Assembly: GCA_033558025.1 (NCBI GenBank)
Contig: JAUCEF010000007.1
Span: 9,238,001-9,302,000 of the forward strand
Direction: 5' to 3'
Source of the DNA: Phytophthora sp. 'mugwort'
Lineage: Eukaryota; Oomycota; Peronosporomycetes; Peronosporales; Peronosporaceae
Length of the DNA: 64,000 nt
The notes beneath the pieces are model-generated. The model searched no databases. It saw only the letters and a list, made by a program, of their open reading frames with translations, and was not told the origin of the DNA. The position numbers and the translations under genes are program-made. Positions 42,256 to 56,497 of the stretch are shown in pieces (the first letter of the stretch is position 1; each line of letters begins with the position of its first letter).

Positions 42256-43477
42256 GTACCTTCACGAAACTTACAGCAACTTAACACAAGCAACGCAAAC
42301 TAGAATACACAAAAACACCCAAACAACAACAATGCGCAGGCACCCTCACACACACGTACCGTACCAACGATCGAACGAACGCCTGCATGAACATCTACAA
42401 AACACCCCTTCTCCCTCGGGAGCTCCATCTCAACGTTTGTCATGCACCACAAAACCACGCCACGCATCGCCACCGGTACGACGCCATCTTAGACGCCACC
42501 ACACGACCCCTCGCAACCCCCATGTCGAGATTATGATTGCAACGCGACGTGATCATACCAACATATATTATGGTTATCCCTGTAACGCCACCACCGAGCC
42601 TCTCGCACCTAGCTCAGTAAGCTTGCAGTGGACTGCCAGGACAACATCTCGTTCTTGTGCAAGGCGGTTGTCTGTGCCAAGCCGGCTCTCGTGTCAAACG
42701 GCTGAAGCATAGAGAACTGATCCGGGTCGAGTGCACACTTGAACATTCGTTTGACACGTAGCGCAGTAACGATATGTTTGCAGTACTGCGTCGTTCTCGT
42801 CTGTGCGAAAGCGACACATTCTGTTGGAAAGCAAGTACCAGTACAAGAAATCCTGAAACCATACCCGCAGGCACAAACATGGCAAGTCGAGCCGGAGCGT
42901 AGCGGTGAAAAGTGCGCGGCTTCTGCTAGATGTTGATGGCCCATCCTGCTGCTCTTGCCACGCAAACCAGCTAGCCATCGGGTCAAATCTATTCTTTGGG
43001 ATGCACATCGTCTTGTATATCATGAGACTGCTCACTACAAAAGGTTTCTGTGAGTATCGTGTCAGTCGAATACAAGTTAAGATATGTGCGGTAGAATTCA
43101 CAATCTAGTCCGCGTGCTACTTCTACAGTCCCACCGAGCCAGTCGCGACTGATCTATGTTGCAGATGATCTATCTGTCCGCTCAGTCGGCGTAATTCAGC
43201 GCCAATACGCTCTAGTCGTCGCACAGCTCGCGATCAAAAACGTGTGTACATAGCTTGCAAGCAATTGGACCAGCGTCAATGAAGCTTGGATGCAAGTGCT
43301 ATGGTCTCAATCACGACGGACAAGAGAAGTCTAGCGCAAAAAGGCGGAGAATAAGCGCTGCTTGCGAGTACTGCCCCGTTACCCCGATGATCGCGGCACA
43401 AACGCAACAGCGGGCGAGCTGCGCACCATACGCACGCTCAAGTCCTTTGCGCCAACGCACGGTCGCAAAGAAGCAAG

Positions 43478-43550
43478 CACCCCCCGTGGGGCTCGAACCC
43501 ACGACCACTGGCTTAAAAGGCCAGCGCTCTACCAACTGAGCTAGACGGGT
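43478..43550 (-). tRNA. tRNA-Lys(UUU), array copy 10
   Basis: Identical to copy 1; attcta upstream variant. Confidence 0.93.
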
Positions 43551-44772
43551 GTACCTTCACGAAACTTACAGCAACTTAACACAAGCAACGCAAACTAGAA
43601 TACACAAAAACACCCAAACAACAACAATGCGCAGGCACCCTCACACACACGTACCGTACCAACGATCGAACGAACGCCTGCATGAACATCTACAAAACAC
43701 CCCTTCTCCCTCGGGAGCTCCATCTCAACGTTTGTCATGCACCACAAAACCACGCCACGCATCGCCACCGGTACGACGCCATCTTAGACGCCACCACACG
43801 ACCCCTCGCAACCCCCATGTCGAGATTATGATTGCAACGCGACGTGATCATACCAACATATATTATGGTTATCCCTGTAACGCCACCACCGAGCCTCTCG
43901 CACCTAGCTCAGTAAGCTTGCAGTGGACTGCCAGGACAACATCTCGTTCTTGTGCAAGGCGGTTGTCTGTGCCAAGCCGGCTCTCGTGTCAAACGGCTGA
44001 AGCATAGAGAACTGATCCGGGTCGAGTGCACACTTGAACATTCGTTTGACACGTAGCGCAGTAACGATATGTTTGCAGTACTGCGTCGTTCTCGTCTGTG
44101 CGAAAGCGACACATTCTGTTGGAAAGCAAGTACCAGTACAAGAAATCCTGAAACCATACCCGCAGGCACAAACATGGCAAGTCGAGCCGGAGCGTAGCGG
44201 TGAAAAGTGCGCGGCTTCTGCTAGATGTTGATGGCCCATCCTGCTGCTCTTGCCACGCAAACCAGCTAGCCATCGGGTCAAATCTATTCTTTGGGATGCA
44301 CATCGTCTTGTATATCATGAGACTGCTCACTACAAAAGGTTTCTGTGAGTATCGTGTCAGTCGAATACAAGTTAAGATATGTGCGGTAGAATTCACAATC
44401 TAGTCCGCGTGCTACTTCTACAGTCCCACCGAGCCAGTCGCGACTGATCTATGTTGCAGATGATCTATCTGTCCGCTCAGTCGGCGTAATTCAGCGCCAA
44501 TACGCTCTAGTCGTCGCACAGCTCGCGATCAAAAACGTGTGTACATAGCTTGCAAGCAATTGGACCAGCGTCAATGAAGCTTGGATGCAAGTGCTATGGT
44601 CTCAATCACGACGGACAAGAGAAGTCTAGCGCAAAAAGGCGGAGAATAAGCGCTGCTTGCGAGTACTGCCCCGTTACCCCGATGATCGCGGCACAAACGC
44701 AACAGCGGGCGAGCTGCGCACCATACGCACGCTCAAGTCCTTTGCGCCAACGCACGGTCGCAAAGAAGCAAG

Positions 44773-44845
44773 CACCCCCCGTGGGGCTCGAACCCACGAC
44801 CACTGGCTTAAAAGGCCAGCGCTCTACCAACTGAGCTAGACGGGT
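44773..44845 (-). tRNA. tRNA-Lys(UUU), array copy 11
   Basis: Identical to copy 1; retains the TATA-like attata upstream. Confidence 0.93.
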
Positions 44846-46067
44846 GTACCTTCACGAAACTTACAGCAACTTAACACAAGCAACGCAAACTATAATACAC
44901 AAAAACACCCAAACAACAACAATGCGCAGGCACCCTCACACACACGTACCGTACCAACGATCGAACGAACGCCTGCATGAACATCTACAAAACACCCCTT
45001 CTCCCTCGGGAGCTCCATCTCAACGTTTGTCATGCACCACAAAACCACGCCACGCATCGCCACCGGTACGACGCCATCTTAGACGCCACCACACGACCCC
45101 TCGCAACCCCCATGTCGAGATTATGATTGCAACGCGACGTGATCATACCAACATATATTATGGTTATCCCTGTAACGCCACCACCGAGCCTCTCGCACCT
45201 AGCTCAGTAAGCTTGCAGTGGACTGCCAGGACAACATCTCGTTCTTGTGCAAGGCGGTTGTCTGTTCCAAGCCGGCTCTCGTGTCAAACGGCTGAAGCAT
45301 AGAGAACTGATCCGGGTCGAGTGCACACTTGAACATTCGTTTGACACGTAGCGCAGTAACGATATGTTTGCAGTACTGCGTCGTTCTCGTCTGTGCGAAA
45401 GCGACACATTCTGTTGGAAAGCAAGTACCAGTACAAGAAATCCTGAAACCATACCCGCAGGCACAAACATGGCAAGTCGAGCCGGAGCGTAGCGGTGAAA
45501 AGTGCGCGGCTTCTGCTAGATGTTGATGGCCCATCCTGCTGCTCTTGCCACGCAAACCAGCTAGCCATCGGGTCAAATCTATTCTGTGGGATGCACATCG
45601 TCTTGTATATCATGAGACTGCTCATTACAAAAGGTTTCTGTGAGTATCGTGTCAGTCGAATACAAGTTAGGATATGTGCGGTAGAATTCACAATCTAGTC
45701 CGCGTGCTACTTCTACAGTCCCACCGAGCCAGTCGCGACTGATCTATGTTGCAGATGATCTATCTGTCCGCTCAGTCGGCGTAATTCAGCGCCAATACGC
45801 TCTAGTCGTCGCACAGCTCGCGATCAAAAACGTGTGTACATAGCTTGCAAGCAATTGGACCAGCGTCAATGAAGCTTGGATGCAAGTGCTATGGTCTCAA
45901 TCACGACGGACAAGAGAAGTCTAGCGCAAAAAGGCGGAGAATAAGCGCTGCTTGCGAGTACTGCCCCGTTACCCCGATGATCGCGGCACAAACGCAACAG
46001 CGGGCGAGCTGCGCACCATACGCACGCTCAAGTCCTTTGCGCCAACGCACGGTCGCAAAGAAGCAAG

Positions 46068-46140
46068 CACCCCCCGTGGGGCTCGAACCCACGACCACTG
46101 GCTTAAAAGGCCAGCGCTCTACCAACTGAGCTAGACGGGT
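46068..46140 (-). tRNA. tRNA-Lys(UUU), array copy 12
   Basis: Identical to copy 1; attcta upstream variant. Confidence 0.93.
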
Positions 46141-47362
46141 GTACCTTCACGAAACTTACAGCAACTTAACACAAGCAACGCAAACTAGAATACACAAAAA
46201 CACCCAAACAACAACAATGCGCAGGCACCCTCACACACACGTACCGTACCAACGATCGAACGAACGCCTGCATGAACATCTACAAAACACCCCTTCTCCC
46301 TCGGGAGCTCCATCTCAACGTTTGTCATGCACCACAAAACCACGCCACGCATCGCCACCGGTACGACGCCATCTTAGACGCCACCACACGACCCCTCGCA
46401 ACCCCCATGTCGAGATTATGATTGCAACGCGACGTGATCATACCAACATATATTATGGTTATCCCTGTAACGCCACCACCGAGCCTCTCGCACCTAGCTC
46501 AGTAAGCTTGCAGTGGACTGCCAGGACAACATCTCGTTCTTGTGCAAGGCGGTTGTCTGTGCCAAGCCGGCTCTCGTGTCAAACGGCTGAAGCATAGAGA
46601 ACTGATCCGGGTCGAGTGCACACTTGAACATTCGTTTGACACGTAGCGCAGTAACGATATGTTTGCAGTACTGCGTCGTTCTCGTCTGTGCGAAAGCGAC
46701 ACATTCTGTTGGAAAGCAAGTACCAGTACAAGAAATCCTGAAACCATACCCGCAGGCACAAACATGGCAAGTCGAGCCGGAGCGTAGCGGTGAAAAGTGC
46801 GCGGCTTCTGCTAGATGTTGATGGCCCATCCTGCTGCTCTTGCCACGCAAACCAGCTAGCCATCGGGTCAAATCTATTCTTTGGGATGCACATCGTCTTG
46901 TATATCATGAGACTGCTCACTACAAAAGGTTTCTGTGAGTATCGTGTCAGTCGAATACAAGTTAAGATATGTGCGGTAGAATTCACAATCTAGTCCGCGT
47001 GCTACTTCTACAGTCCCACCGAGCCAGTCGCGACTGATCTATGTTGCAGATGATCTATCTGTCCGCTCAGTCGGCGTAATTCAGCGCCAATACGCTCTAG
47101 TCGTCGCACAGCTCGCGATCAAAAACGTGTGTACATAGCTTGCAAGCAATTGGACCAGCGTCAATGAAGCTTGGATGCAAGTGCTATGGTCTCAATCACG
47201 ACGGACAAGAGAAGTCTAGCGCAAAAAGGCGGAGAATAAGCGCTGCTTGCGAGTACTGCCCCGTTACCCCGATGATCGCGGCACAAACGCAACAGCGGGC
47301 GAGCTGCGCACCATACGCACGCTCAAGTCCTTTGCGCCAACGCACGGTCGCAAAGAAGCAAG

Positions 47363-47435
47363 CACCCCCCGTGGGGCTCGAACCCACGACCACTGGCTTA
47401 AAAGGCCAGCGCTCTACCAACTGAGCTAGACGGGT
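47363..47435 (-). tRNA. tRNA-Lys(UUU), array copy 13
   Basis: Identical to copy 1; attcta upstream variant. Confidence 0.93.
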
Positions 47436-48657
47436 GTACCTTCACGAAACTTACAGCAACTTAACACAAGCAACGCAAACTAGAATACACAAAAACACCC
47501 AAACAACAACAATGCGCAGGCACCCTCACACACACGTACCGTACCAACGATCGAACGAACGCCTGCATGAACATCTACAAAACACCCCTTCTCCCTCGGG
47601 AGCTCCATCTCAACGTTTGTCATGCACCACAAAACCACGCCACGCATCGCCACCGGTACGACGCCATCTTAGACGCCACCACACGACCCCTCGCAACCCC
47701 CATGTCGAGATTATGATTGCAACGCGACGTGATCATACCAACATATATTATGGTTATCCCTGTAACGCCACCACCGAGCCTCTCGCACCTAGCTCAGTAA
47801 GCTTGCAGTGGACTGCCAGGACAACATCTCGTTCTTGTGCAAGGCGGTTGTCTGTGCCAAGCCGGCTCTCGTGTCAAACGGCTGAAGCATAGAGAACTGA
47901 TCCGGGTCGAGTGCACACTTGAACATTCGTTTGACACGTAGCGCAGTAACGATATGTTTGCAGTACTGCGTCGTTCTCGTCTGTGCGAAAGCGACACATT
48001 CTGTTGGAAAGCAAGTACCAGTACAAGAAATCCTGAAACCATACCCGCAGGCACAAACATGGCAAGTCGAGCCGGAGCGTAGCGGTGAAAAGTGCGCGGC
48101 TTCTGCTAGATGTTGATGGCCCATCCTGCTGCTCTTGCCACGCAAACCAGCTAGCCATCGGGTCAAATCTATTCTTTGGGATGCACATCGTCTTGTATAT
48201 CATGAGACTGCTCACTACAAAAGGTTTCTGTGAGTATCGTGTCAGTCGAATACAAGTTAAGATATGTGCGGTAGAATTCACAATCTAGTCCGCGTGCTAC
48301 TTCTACAGTCCCACCGAGCCAGTCGCGACTGATCTATGTTGCAGATGATCTATCTGTCCGCTCAGTCGGCGTAATTCAGCGCCAATACGCTCTAGTCGTC
48401 GCACAGCTCGCGATCAAAAACGTGTGTACATAGCTTGCAAGCAATTGGACCAGCGTCAATGAAGCTTGGATGCAAGTGCTATGGTCTCAATCACGACGGA
48501 CAAGAGAAGTCTAGCGCAAAAAGGCGGAGAATAAGCGCTGCTTGCGAGTACTGCCCCGTTACCCCGATGATCGCGGCACAAACGCAACAGCGGGCGAGCT
48601 GCGCACCATACGCACGCTCAAGTCCTTTGCGCCAACGCACGGTCGCAAAGAAGCAAG

Positions 48658-48730
48658 CACCCCCCGTGGGGCTCGAACCCACGACCACTGGCTTAAAAGG
48701 CCAGCGCTCTACCAACTGAGCTAGACGGGT
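48658..48730 (-). tRNA. tRNA-Lys(UUU), array copy 14
   Basis: Identical to copy 1; attcta upstream variant. Confidence 0.93.
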
Positions 48731-49952
48731 GTACCTTCACGAAACTTACAGCAACTTAACACAAGCAACGCAAACTAGAATACACAAAAACACCCAAACA
48801 ACAACAATGCGCAGGCACCCTCACACACACGTACCGTACCAACGATCGAACGAACGCCTGCATGAACATCTACAAAACACCCCTTCTCCCTCGGGAGCTC
48901 CATCTCAACGTTTGTCATGCACCACAAAACCACGCCACGCATCGCCACCGGTACGACGCCATCTTAGACGCCACCACACGACCCCTCGCAACCCCCATGT
49001 CGAGATTATGATTGCAACGCGACGTGATCATACCAACATATATTATGGTTATCCCTGTAACGCCACCACCGAGCCTCTCGCACCTAGCTCAGTAAGCTTG
49101 CAGTGGACTGCCAGGACAACATCTCGTTCTTGTGCAAGGCGGTTGTCTGTGCCAAGCCGGCTCTCGTGTCAAACGGCTGAAGCATAGAGAACTGATCCGG
49201 GTCGAGTGCACACTTGAACATTCGTTTGACACGTAGCGCAGTAACGATATGTTTGCAGTACTGCGTCGTTCTCGTCTGTGCGAAAGCGACACATTCTGTT
49301 GGAAAGCAAGTACCAGTACAAGAAATCCTGAAACCATACCCGCAGGCACAAACATGGCAAGTCGAGCCGGAGCGTAGCGGTGAAAAGTGCGCGGCTTCTG
49401 CTAGATGTTGATGGCCCATCCTGCTGCTCTTGCCACGCAAACCAGCTAGCCATCGGGTCAAATCTATTCTGTGGGATGCACATCGTCTTGTATATCATGA
49501 GACTGCTCACTACAAAAGGTTTCTGTGAGTATCGTGTCAGTCGAATACAAGTTAAGATATGTGCGGTAGAATTCACAATCTAGTCCGCGTGCTACTTCTA
49601 CAGTCCCACCGAGCCAGTCGCGACTGATCTATGTTGCAGATGATCTATCTGTCCGCTCAGCCGGCGTAATTCAGCGCCAATACGCTCTAGTCGTCGCACA
49701 GCTCGCGATCAAAAACGTGTGTACATAGCTTGCAAGCAATTGGACCAGCGTCAATGAAGCTTGGATGCAAGTGCTATGGTCTCAATCACGACGGACAAGA
49801 GAAGTCTAGCGCAAAAAGGCGGAGAATAAGCGCTGCTTGCGAGTACTGCCCCGTTACCCCGATGATCGCGGCACAAACGCAACAGCGGGCGAGCTGCGCA
49901 CCATACGCACGCTCAAGTCCTTTGCGCCAACGCACGGTCGCAAAGAAGCAAG

Positions 49953-50025
49953 CACCCCCCGTGGGGCTCGAACCCACGACCACTGGCTTAAAAGGCCAGC
50001 GCTCTACCAACTGAGCTAGACGGGT
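49953..50025 (-). tRNA. tRNA-Lys(UUU), array copy 15
   Basis: Identical to copy 1; attcta upstream variant. Two private substitutions lie in the unit at about 50214 and 50392. Confidence 0.93.
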
Positions 50026-51247
50026 GTACCTTCACGAAACTTACAGCAACTTAACACAAGCAACGCAAACTAGAATACACAAAAACACCCAAACAACAAC
50101 AATGCGCAGGCACCCTCACACACACGTACCGTACCAACGATCGAACGAACGCCTGCATGAACATCTACAAAACACCCCTTCTCCCTCGGGAGCTCCATCT
50201 CAACGTTTGTCATACACCACAAAACCACGCCACGCATCGCCACCGGTACGACGCCATCTTAGACGCCACCACACGACCCCTCGCAACCCCCATGTCGAGA
50301 TTATGATTGCAACGCGACGTGATCATACCAACATATATTATGGTTATCCCTGTAACGCCACCACCGAGCCTCTCGCACCTAGCTCAGTAAGTTTGCAGTG
50401 GACTGCCAGGACAACATCTCGTTCTTGTGCAAGGCGGTTGTCTGTGCCAAGCCGGCTCTCGTGTCAAACGGCTGAAGCATAGAGAACTGATCCGGGTCGA
50501 GTGCACACTTGAACATTCGTTTGACACGTAGCGCAGTAACGATATGTTTGCAGTACTGCGTCGTTCTCGTCTGTGCGAAAGCGACACATTCTGTTGGAAA
50601 GCAAGTACCAGTACAAGAAATCCTGAAACCATACCCGCAGGCACAAACATGGCAAGTCGAGCCGGAGCGTAGCGGTGAAAAGTGCGCGGCTTCTGCTAGA
50701 TGTTGATGGCCCATCCTGCTGCTCTTGCCACGCAAACCAGCTAGCCATCGGGTCAAATCTATTCTTTGGGATGCACATCGTCTTGTATATCATGAGACTG
50801 CTCACTACAAAAGGTTTCTGTGAGTATCGTGTCAGTCGAATACAAGTTAAGATATGTGCGGTAGAATTCACAATCTAGTCCGCGTGCTACTTCTACAGTC
50901 CCACCGAGCCAGTCGCGACTGATCTATGTTGCAGATGATCTATCTGTCCGCTCAGCCGGCGTAATTCAGCGCCAATACGCTCTAGTCGTCGCACAGCTCG
51001 CGATCAAAAACGTGTGTACATAGCTTGCAAGCAATTGGACCAGCGTCAATGAAGCTTGGATGCAAGTGCTATGGTCTCAATCACGACGGACAAGAGAAGT
51101 CTAGCGCAAAAAGGCGGAGAATAAGCGCTGCTTGCGAGTACTGCCCCGTTACCCCGATGATCGCGGCACAAACGCAACAGCGGGCGAGCTGCGCACCATA
51201 CGCACGCTCAAGTCCTTTGCGCCAACGCACGGTCGCAAAGAAGCAAG

Positions 51248-51320
51248 CACCCCCCGTGGGGCTCGAACCCACGACCACTGGCTTAAAAGGCCAGCGCTCT
51301 ACCAACTGAGCTAGACGGGT
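51248..51320 (-). tRNA. tRNA-Lys(UUU), array copy 16
   Basis: Identical to copy 1; attcta upstream variant. First of three consecutive units with the aaaaag variant (about 51971) and a 1,294-bp length. Confidence 0.93.
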
Positions 51321-52541
51321 GTACCTTCACGAAACTTACAGCAACTTAACACAAGCAACGCAAACTAGAATACACAAAAACACCCAAACAACAACAATGC
51401 GCAGGCACCCTCACACACACGTACCGTACCAACGATCGAACGAACGCCTGCATGAACATCTACAAACACCCCTTCTCCCTCGGGAGCTCCATCTCAACGT
51501 TTGTCATGCACCACAAAACCACGCCACGCATCGCCACCGGTACGACGCCATCTTAGACGCCACCACACGACCCCTCGCAACCCCCATGTCGAGATTATGA
51601 TTGCAACGCGACGTGATCATACCAACATATATTATGGTTATCCCTGTAACGCCACCACCGAGCCTCTCGCACCTAGCTCAGTAAGCTTGCAGTGGACTGC
51701 CAGGACAACATCTCGTTCTTGTGCAAGGCGGTTGTCTGTGCCAAGCCGGCTCTCGTGTCAAACGGCTGAAGCATAGAGAACTGATCCGGGTCGAGTGCAC
51801 ACTTGAACATTCGTTTGACACGTAGCGCAGTAACGATATGTTTGCAGTACTGCGTCGTTCTCGTCTGTGCGAAAGCGACACATTCTGTTGGAAAGCAAGT
51901 ACCAGTACAAGAAATCCTGAAACCATACCCGCAGGCACAAACATGGCAAGTCGAGCCGGAGCGTAGCGGTAAAAAGTGCGCGGCTTCTGCTAGATGTTGA
52001 TGGCCCATCCTGCTGCTCTTGCCACGCAAACCAGCTAGCCATCGGGTCAAATCTATTCTTTGGGATGCACATCGTCTTGTATATCATGAGACTGCTCACT
52101 ACAAAAGGTTTCTGTGAGTATCGTGTCAGTCGAATACAAGTTAAGATATGTGCGGTAGAATTCACAATCTAGTCCGCGTGCTACTTCTACAGTCCCACCG
52201 AGCCAGTCGCGACTGATCTATGTTGCAGATGATCTATCTGTCCGCTCAGCCGGCGTAATTCAGCGCCAATACGCTCTAGTCGTCGCACAGCTCGCGATCA
52301 AAAACGTGTGTACATAGCTTGCAAGCAATTGGACCAGCGTCAATGAAGCTTGGATGCAAGTGCTATGGTCTCAATCACGACGGACAAGAGAAGTCTAGCG
52401 CAAAAAGGCGGAGAATAAGCGCTGCTTGCGAGTACTGCCCCGTTACCCCGATGATCGCGGCACAAACGCAACAGCGGGCGAGCTGCGCACCATACGCACG
52501 CTCAAGTCCTTTGCGCCAACGCACGGTCGCAAAGAAGCAAG

Positions 52542-52614
52542 CACCCCCCGTGGGGCTCGAACCCACGACCACTGGCTTAAAAGGCCAGCGCTCTACCAAC
52601 TGAGCTAGACGGGT
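52542..52614 (-). tRNA. tRNA-Lys(UUU), array copy 17
   Basis: Identical to copy 1; second unit of the aaaaag-variant block (about 53265). Confidence 0.93.
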
Positions 52615-53835
52615 GTACCTTCACGAAACTTACAGCAACTTAACACAAGCAACGCAAACTAGAATACACAAAAACACCCAAACAACAACAATGCGCAGGC
52701 ACCCTCACACACACGTACCGTACCAACGATCGAACGAACGCCTGCATGAACATCTACAAACACCCCTTCTCCCTCGGGAGCTCCATCTCAATGTTTGTCA
52801 TGCACCACAAAACCACGCCACGCATCGCCACCGGTACGACGCCATCTTAGACGCCACCACACGACCCCTCGCAACCCCCATGTCGAGATTATGATTGCAA
52901 CGCGACGTGATCATACCAACATATATTATGGTTATCCCTGTAACGCCACCACCGAGCCTCTCGCACCTAGCTCAGTAAGCTTGCAGTGGACTGCCAGGAC
53001 AACATCTCGTTCTTGTGCAAGGCGGTTGTCTGTGCCAAGCCGGCTCTCGTGTCAAACGGCTGAAGCATAGAGAACTGATCCGGGTCGAGTGCACACTTGA
53101 ACATTCGTTTGACACGTAGCGCAGTAACGATATGTTTGCAGTACTGCGTCGTTCTCGTCTGTGCGAAAGCGACACATTCTGTTGGAAAGCAAGTACCAGT
53201 ACAAGAAATCCTGAAACCATACCCGCAGGCACAAACATGGCAAGTCGAGCCGGAGCGTAGCGGTAAAAAGTGCGCGGCTTCTGCTAGATGTTGATGGCCC
53301 ATCCTGCTGCTCTTGCCACGCAAACCAGCTAGCCATCGGGTCAAATCTATTCTTTGGGATGCACATCGTCTTGTATATCATGAGACTGCTCACTACAAAA
53401 GGTTTCTGTGAGTATCGTGTCAGTCGAATACAAGTTAAGATATGTGCGGTAGAATTCACAATCTAGTCCGCGTGCTACTTCTACAGTCCCACCGAGCCAG
53501 TCGCGACTGATCTATGTTGCAGATGATCTATCTGTCCGCTCAGCCGGCGTAATTCAGCGCCAATACGCTCTAGTCGTCGCACAGCTCGCGATCAAAAACG
53601 TGTGTACATAGCTTGCAAGCAATTGGACCAGCGTCAATGAAGCTTGGATGCAAGTGCTATGGTCTCAATCACGACGGACAAGAGAAGTCTAGCGCAAAAA
53701 GGCGGAGAATAAGCGCTGCTTGCGAGTACTGCCCCGTTACCCCGATGATCGCGGCACAAACGCAACAGCGGGCGAGCTGCGCACCATACGCACGCTCAAG
53801 TCCTTTGCGCCAACGCACGGTCGCAAAGAAGCAAG

Positions 53836-53908
53836 CACCCCCCGTGGGGCTCGAACCCACGACCACTGGCTTAAAAGGCCAGCGCTCTACCAACTGAGCT
53901 AGACGGGT
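53836..53908 (-). tRNA. tRNA-Lys(UUU), array copy 18
   Basis: Identical to copy 1; third unit of the aaaaag-variant block (about 54559). Confidence 0.93.
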
Positions 53909-55129
53909 GTACCTTCACGAAACTTACAGCAACTTAACACAAGCAACGCAAACTAGAATACACAAAAACACCCAAACAACAACAATGCGCAGGCACCCTC
54001 ACACACACGTACCGTACCAACGATCGAACGAACGCCTGCATGAACATCTACAAACACCCCTTCTCCCTCGGGAGCTCCATCTCAACGTTTGTCATGCACC
54101 ACAAAACCACGCCACGCATCGCCACCGGTACGACGCCATCTTAGACGCCACCACACGACCCCTCGCAACCCCCATGTCGAGATTATGATTGCAACGCGAC
54201 GTGATCATACCAACATATATTATGGTTATCCCTGTAACGCCACCACCGAGCCTCTCGCACCTAGCTCAGTAAGCTTGCAGTGGACTGCCAGGACAACATC
54301 TCGTTCTTGTGCAAGGCGGTTGTCTGTGCCAAGCCGGCTCTCGTGTCAAACGGCTGAAGCATAGAGAACTGATCCGGGTCGAGTGCACACTTGAACATTC
54401 GTTTGACACGTAGCGCAGTAACGATATGTTTGCAGTACTGCGTCGTTCTCGTCTGTGCGAAAGCGACACATTCTGTTGGAAAGCAAGTACCAGTACAAGA
54501 AATCCTGAAACCATACCCGCAGGCACAAACATGGCAAGTCGAGCCGGAGCGTAGCGGTAAAAAGTGCGCGGCTTCTGCTAGATGTTGATGGCCCATCCTG
54601 CTGCTCTTGCCACGCAAACCAGCTAGCCATCGGGTCAAATCTATTCTGTGGGATGCACATCGTCTTGTATATCATGAGACTGCTCACTACAAAAGGTTTC
54701 TGTGAGTATCGTGTCAGTCGAATACAAGTTAAGATATGTGCGGTAGAATTCACAATCTAGTCCGCGTGCTACTTCTACAGTCCCACCGAGCCAGTCGCGA
54801 CTGATCTATGTTGCAGATGATCTATCTGTCCGCTCAGCCGGCGTAATTCAGCGCCAATACGCTCTAGTCGTCGCACAGCTCGCGATCAAAAACGTGTGTA
54901 CATAGCTTGCAAGCAATTGGACCAGCGTCAATGAAGCTTGGATGCAAGTGCTATGGTCTCAATCACGACGGACAAGAGAAGTCTAGCGCAAAAAGGCGGA
55001 GAATAAGCGCTGCTTGCGAGTACTGCCCCGTTACCCCGATGATCGCGGCACAAACGCAACAGCGGGCGAGCTGCGCACCATACGCACGCTCAAGTCCTTT
55101 GCGCCAACGCACGGTCGCAAAGAAGCAAG

Positions 55130-55202
55130 CACCCCCCGTGGGGCTCGAACCCACGACCACTGGCTTAAAAGGCCAGCGCTCTACCAACTGAGCTAGACGG
55201 GT
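55130..55202 (-). tRNA. tRNA-Lys(UUU), array copy 19
   Basis: Identical to copy 1; attcta upstream variant, 1,295-bp unit. Confidence 0.93.
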
Positions 55203-56424
55203 GTACCTTCACGAAACTTACAGCAACTTAACACAAGCAACGCAAACTAGAATACACAAAAACACCCAAACAACAACAATGCGCAGGCACCCTCACACAC
55301 ACGTACCGTACCAACGATCGAACGAACGCCTGCATGAACATCTACAAAACACCCCTTCTCCCTCGGGAGCTCCATCTCAACGTTTGTCATGCACCACAAA
55401 ACCACGCCACGCATCGCCACCGGTACGACGCCATCTTAGACGCCACCACACGACCCCTCGCAACCCCCATGTCGAGATTATGATTGCAACGCGACGTGAT
55501 CATACCAACATATATTATGGTTATCCCTGTAACGCCACCACCGAGCCTCTCGCACCTAGCTCAGTAAGCTTGCAGTGGACTGCCAGGACAACATCTCGTT
55601 CTTGTGCAAGGCGGTTGTCTGTGCCAAGCCGGCTCTCGTGTCAAACGGCTGAAGCATAGAGAACTGATCCGGGTCGAGTGCACACTTGAACATTCGTTTG
55701 ACACGTAGCGCAGTAACGATATGTTTGCAGTACTGCGTCGTTCTCGTCTGTGCGAAAGCGACACATTCTGTTGGAAAGCAAGTACCAGTACAAGAAATCC
55801 TGAAACCATACCCGCAGGCACAAACATGGCAAGTCGAGCCGGAGCGTAGCGGTGAAAAGTGCGCGGCTTCTGCTAGATGTTGATGGCCCATCCTGCTGCT
55901 CTTGCCACGCAAACCAGCTAGCCATCGGGTCAAATCTATTCTGTGGGATGCACATCGTCTTGTATATCATGAGACTGCTCACTACAAAAGGTTTCTGTGA
56001 GTATCGTGTCAGTCGAATACAAGTTAAGATATGTGCGGTAGAATTCACAATCTAGTCCGCGTGCTACTTCTACAGTCCCACCGAGCCAGTCGCGACTGAT
56101 CTATGTTGCAGATGATCTATCTGTCCGCTCAGTCGGCGTAATTCAGCGCCAATACGCTCTAGTCATCGCACAGCTCGCGATCAAAAACGTGTGTACATAG
56201 CTTGCAAGCAATTGGACCAGCGTCAATGAAGCTTGGATGCAAGTGCTATGGTCTCAATCACGACGGACAAGAGAAGTCTAGCGCAAAAAGGCGGAGAATA
56301 AGCGCTGCTTGCGAGTACTGCCCCGTTACCCCGATGATCGCGGCACAAACGCAACAGCGGGCGAGCTGCGCACCATACGCACGCTCAAGTCCTTTGCGCC
56401 AACGCACGGTCGCAAAGAAGCAAG

Positions 56425-56497
56425 CACCCCCCGTGGGGCTCGAACCCACGACCACTGGCTTAAAAGGCCAGCGCTCTACCAACTGAGCTAGACGGGT
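56425..56497 (-). tRNA. tRNA-Lys(UUU), array copy 20
   Basis: Identical to copy 1; first of three consecutive units with the ccgtaacaac variant (about 56606). Confidence 0.93.
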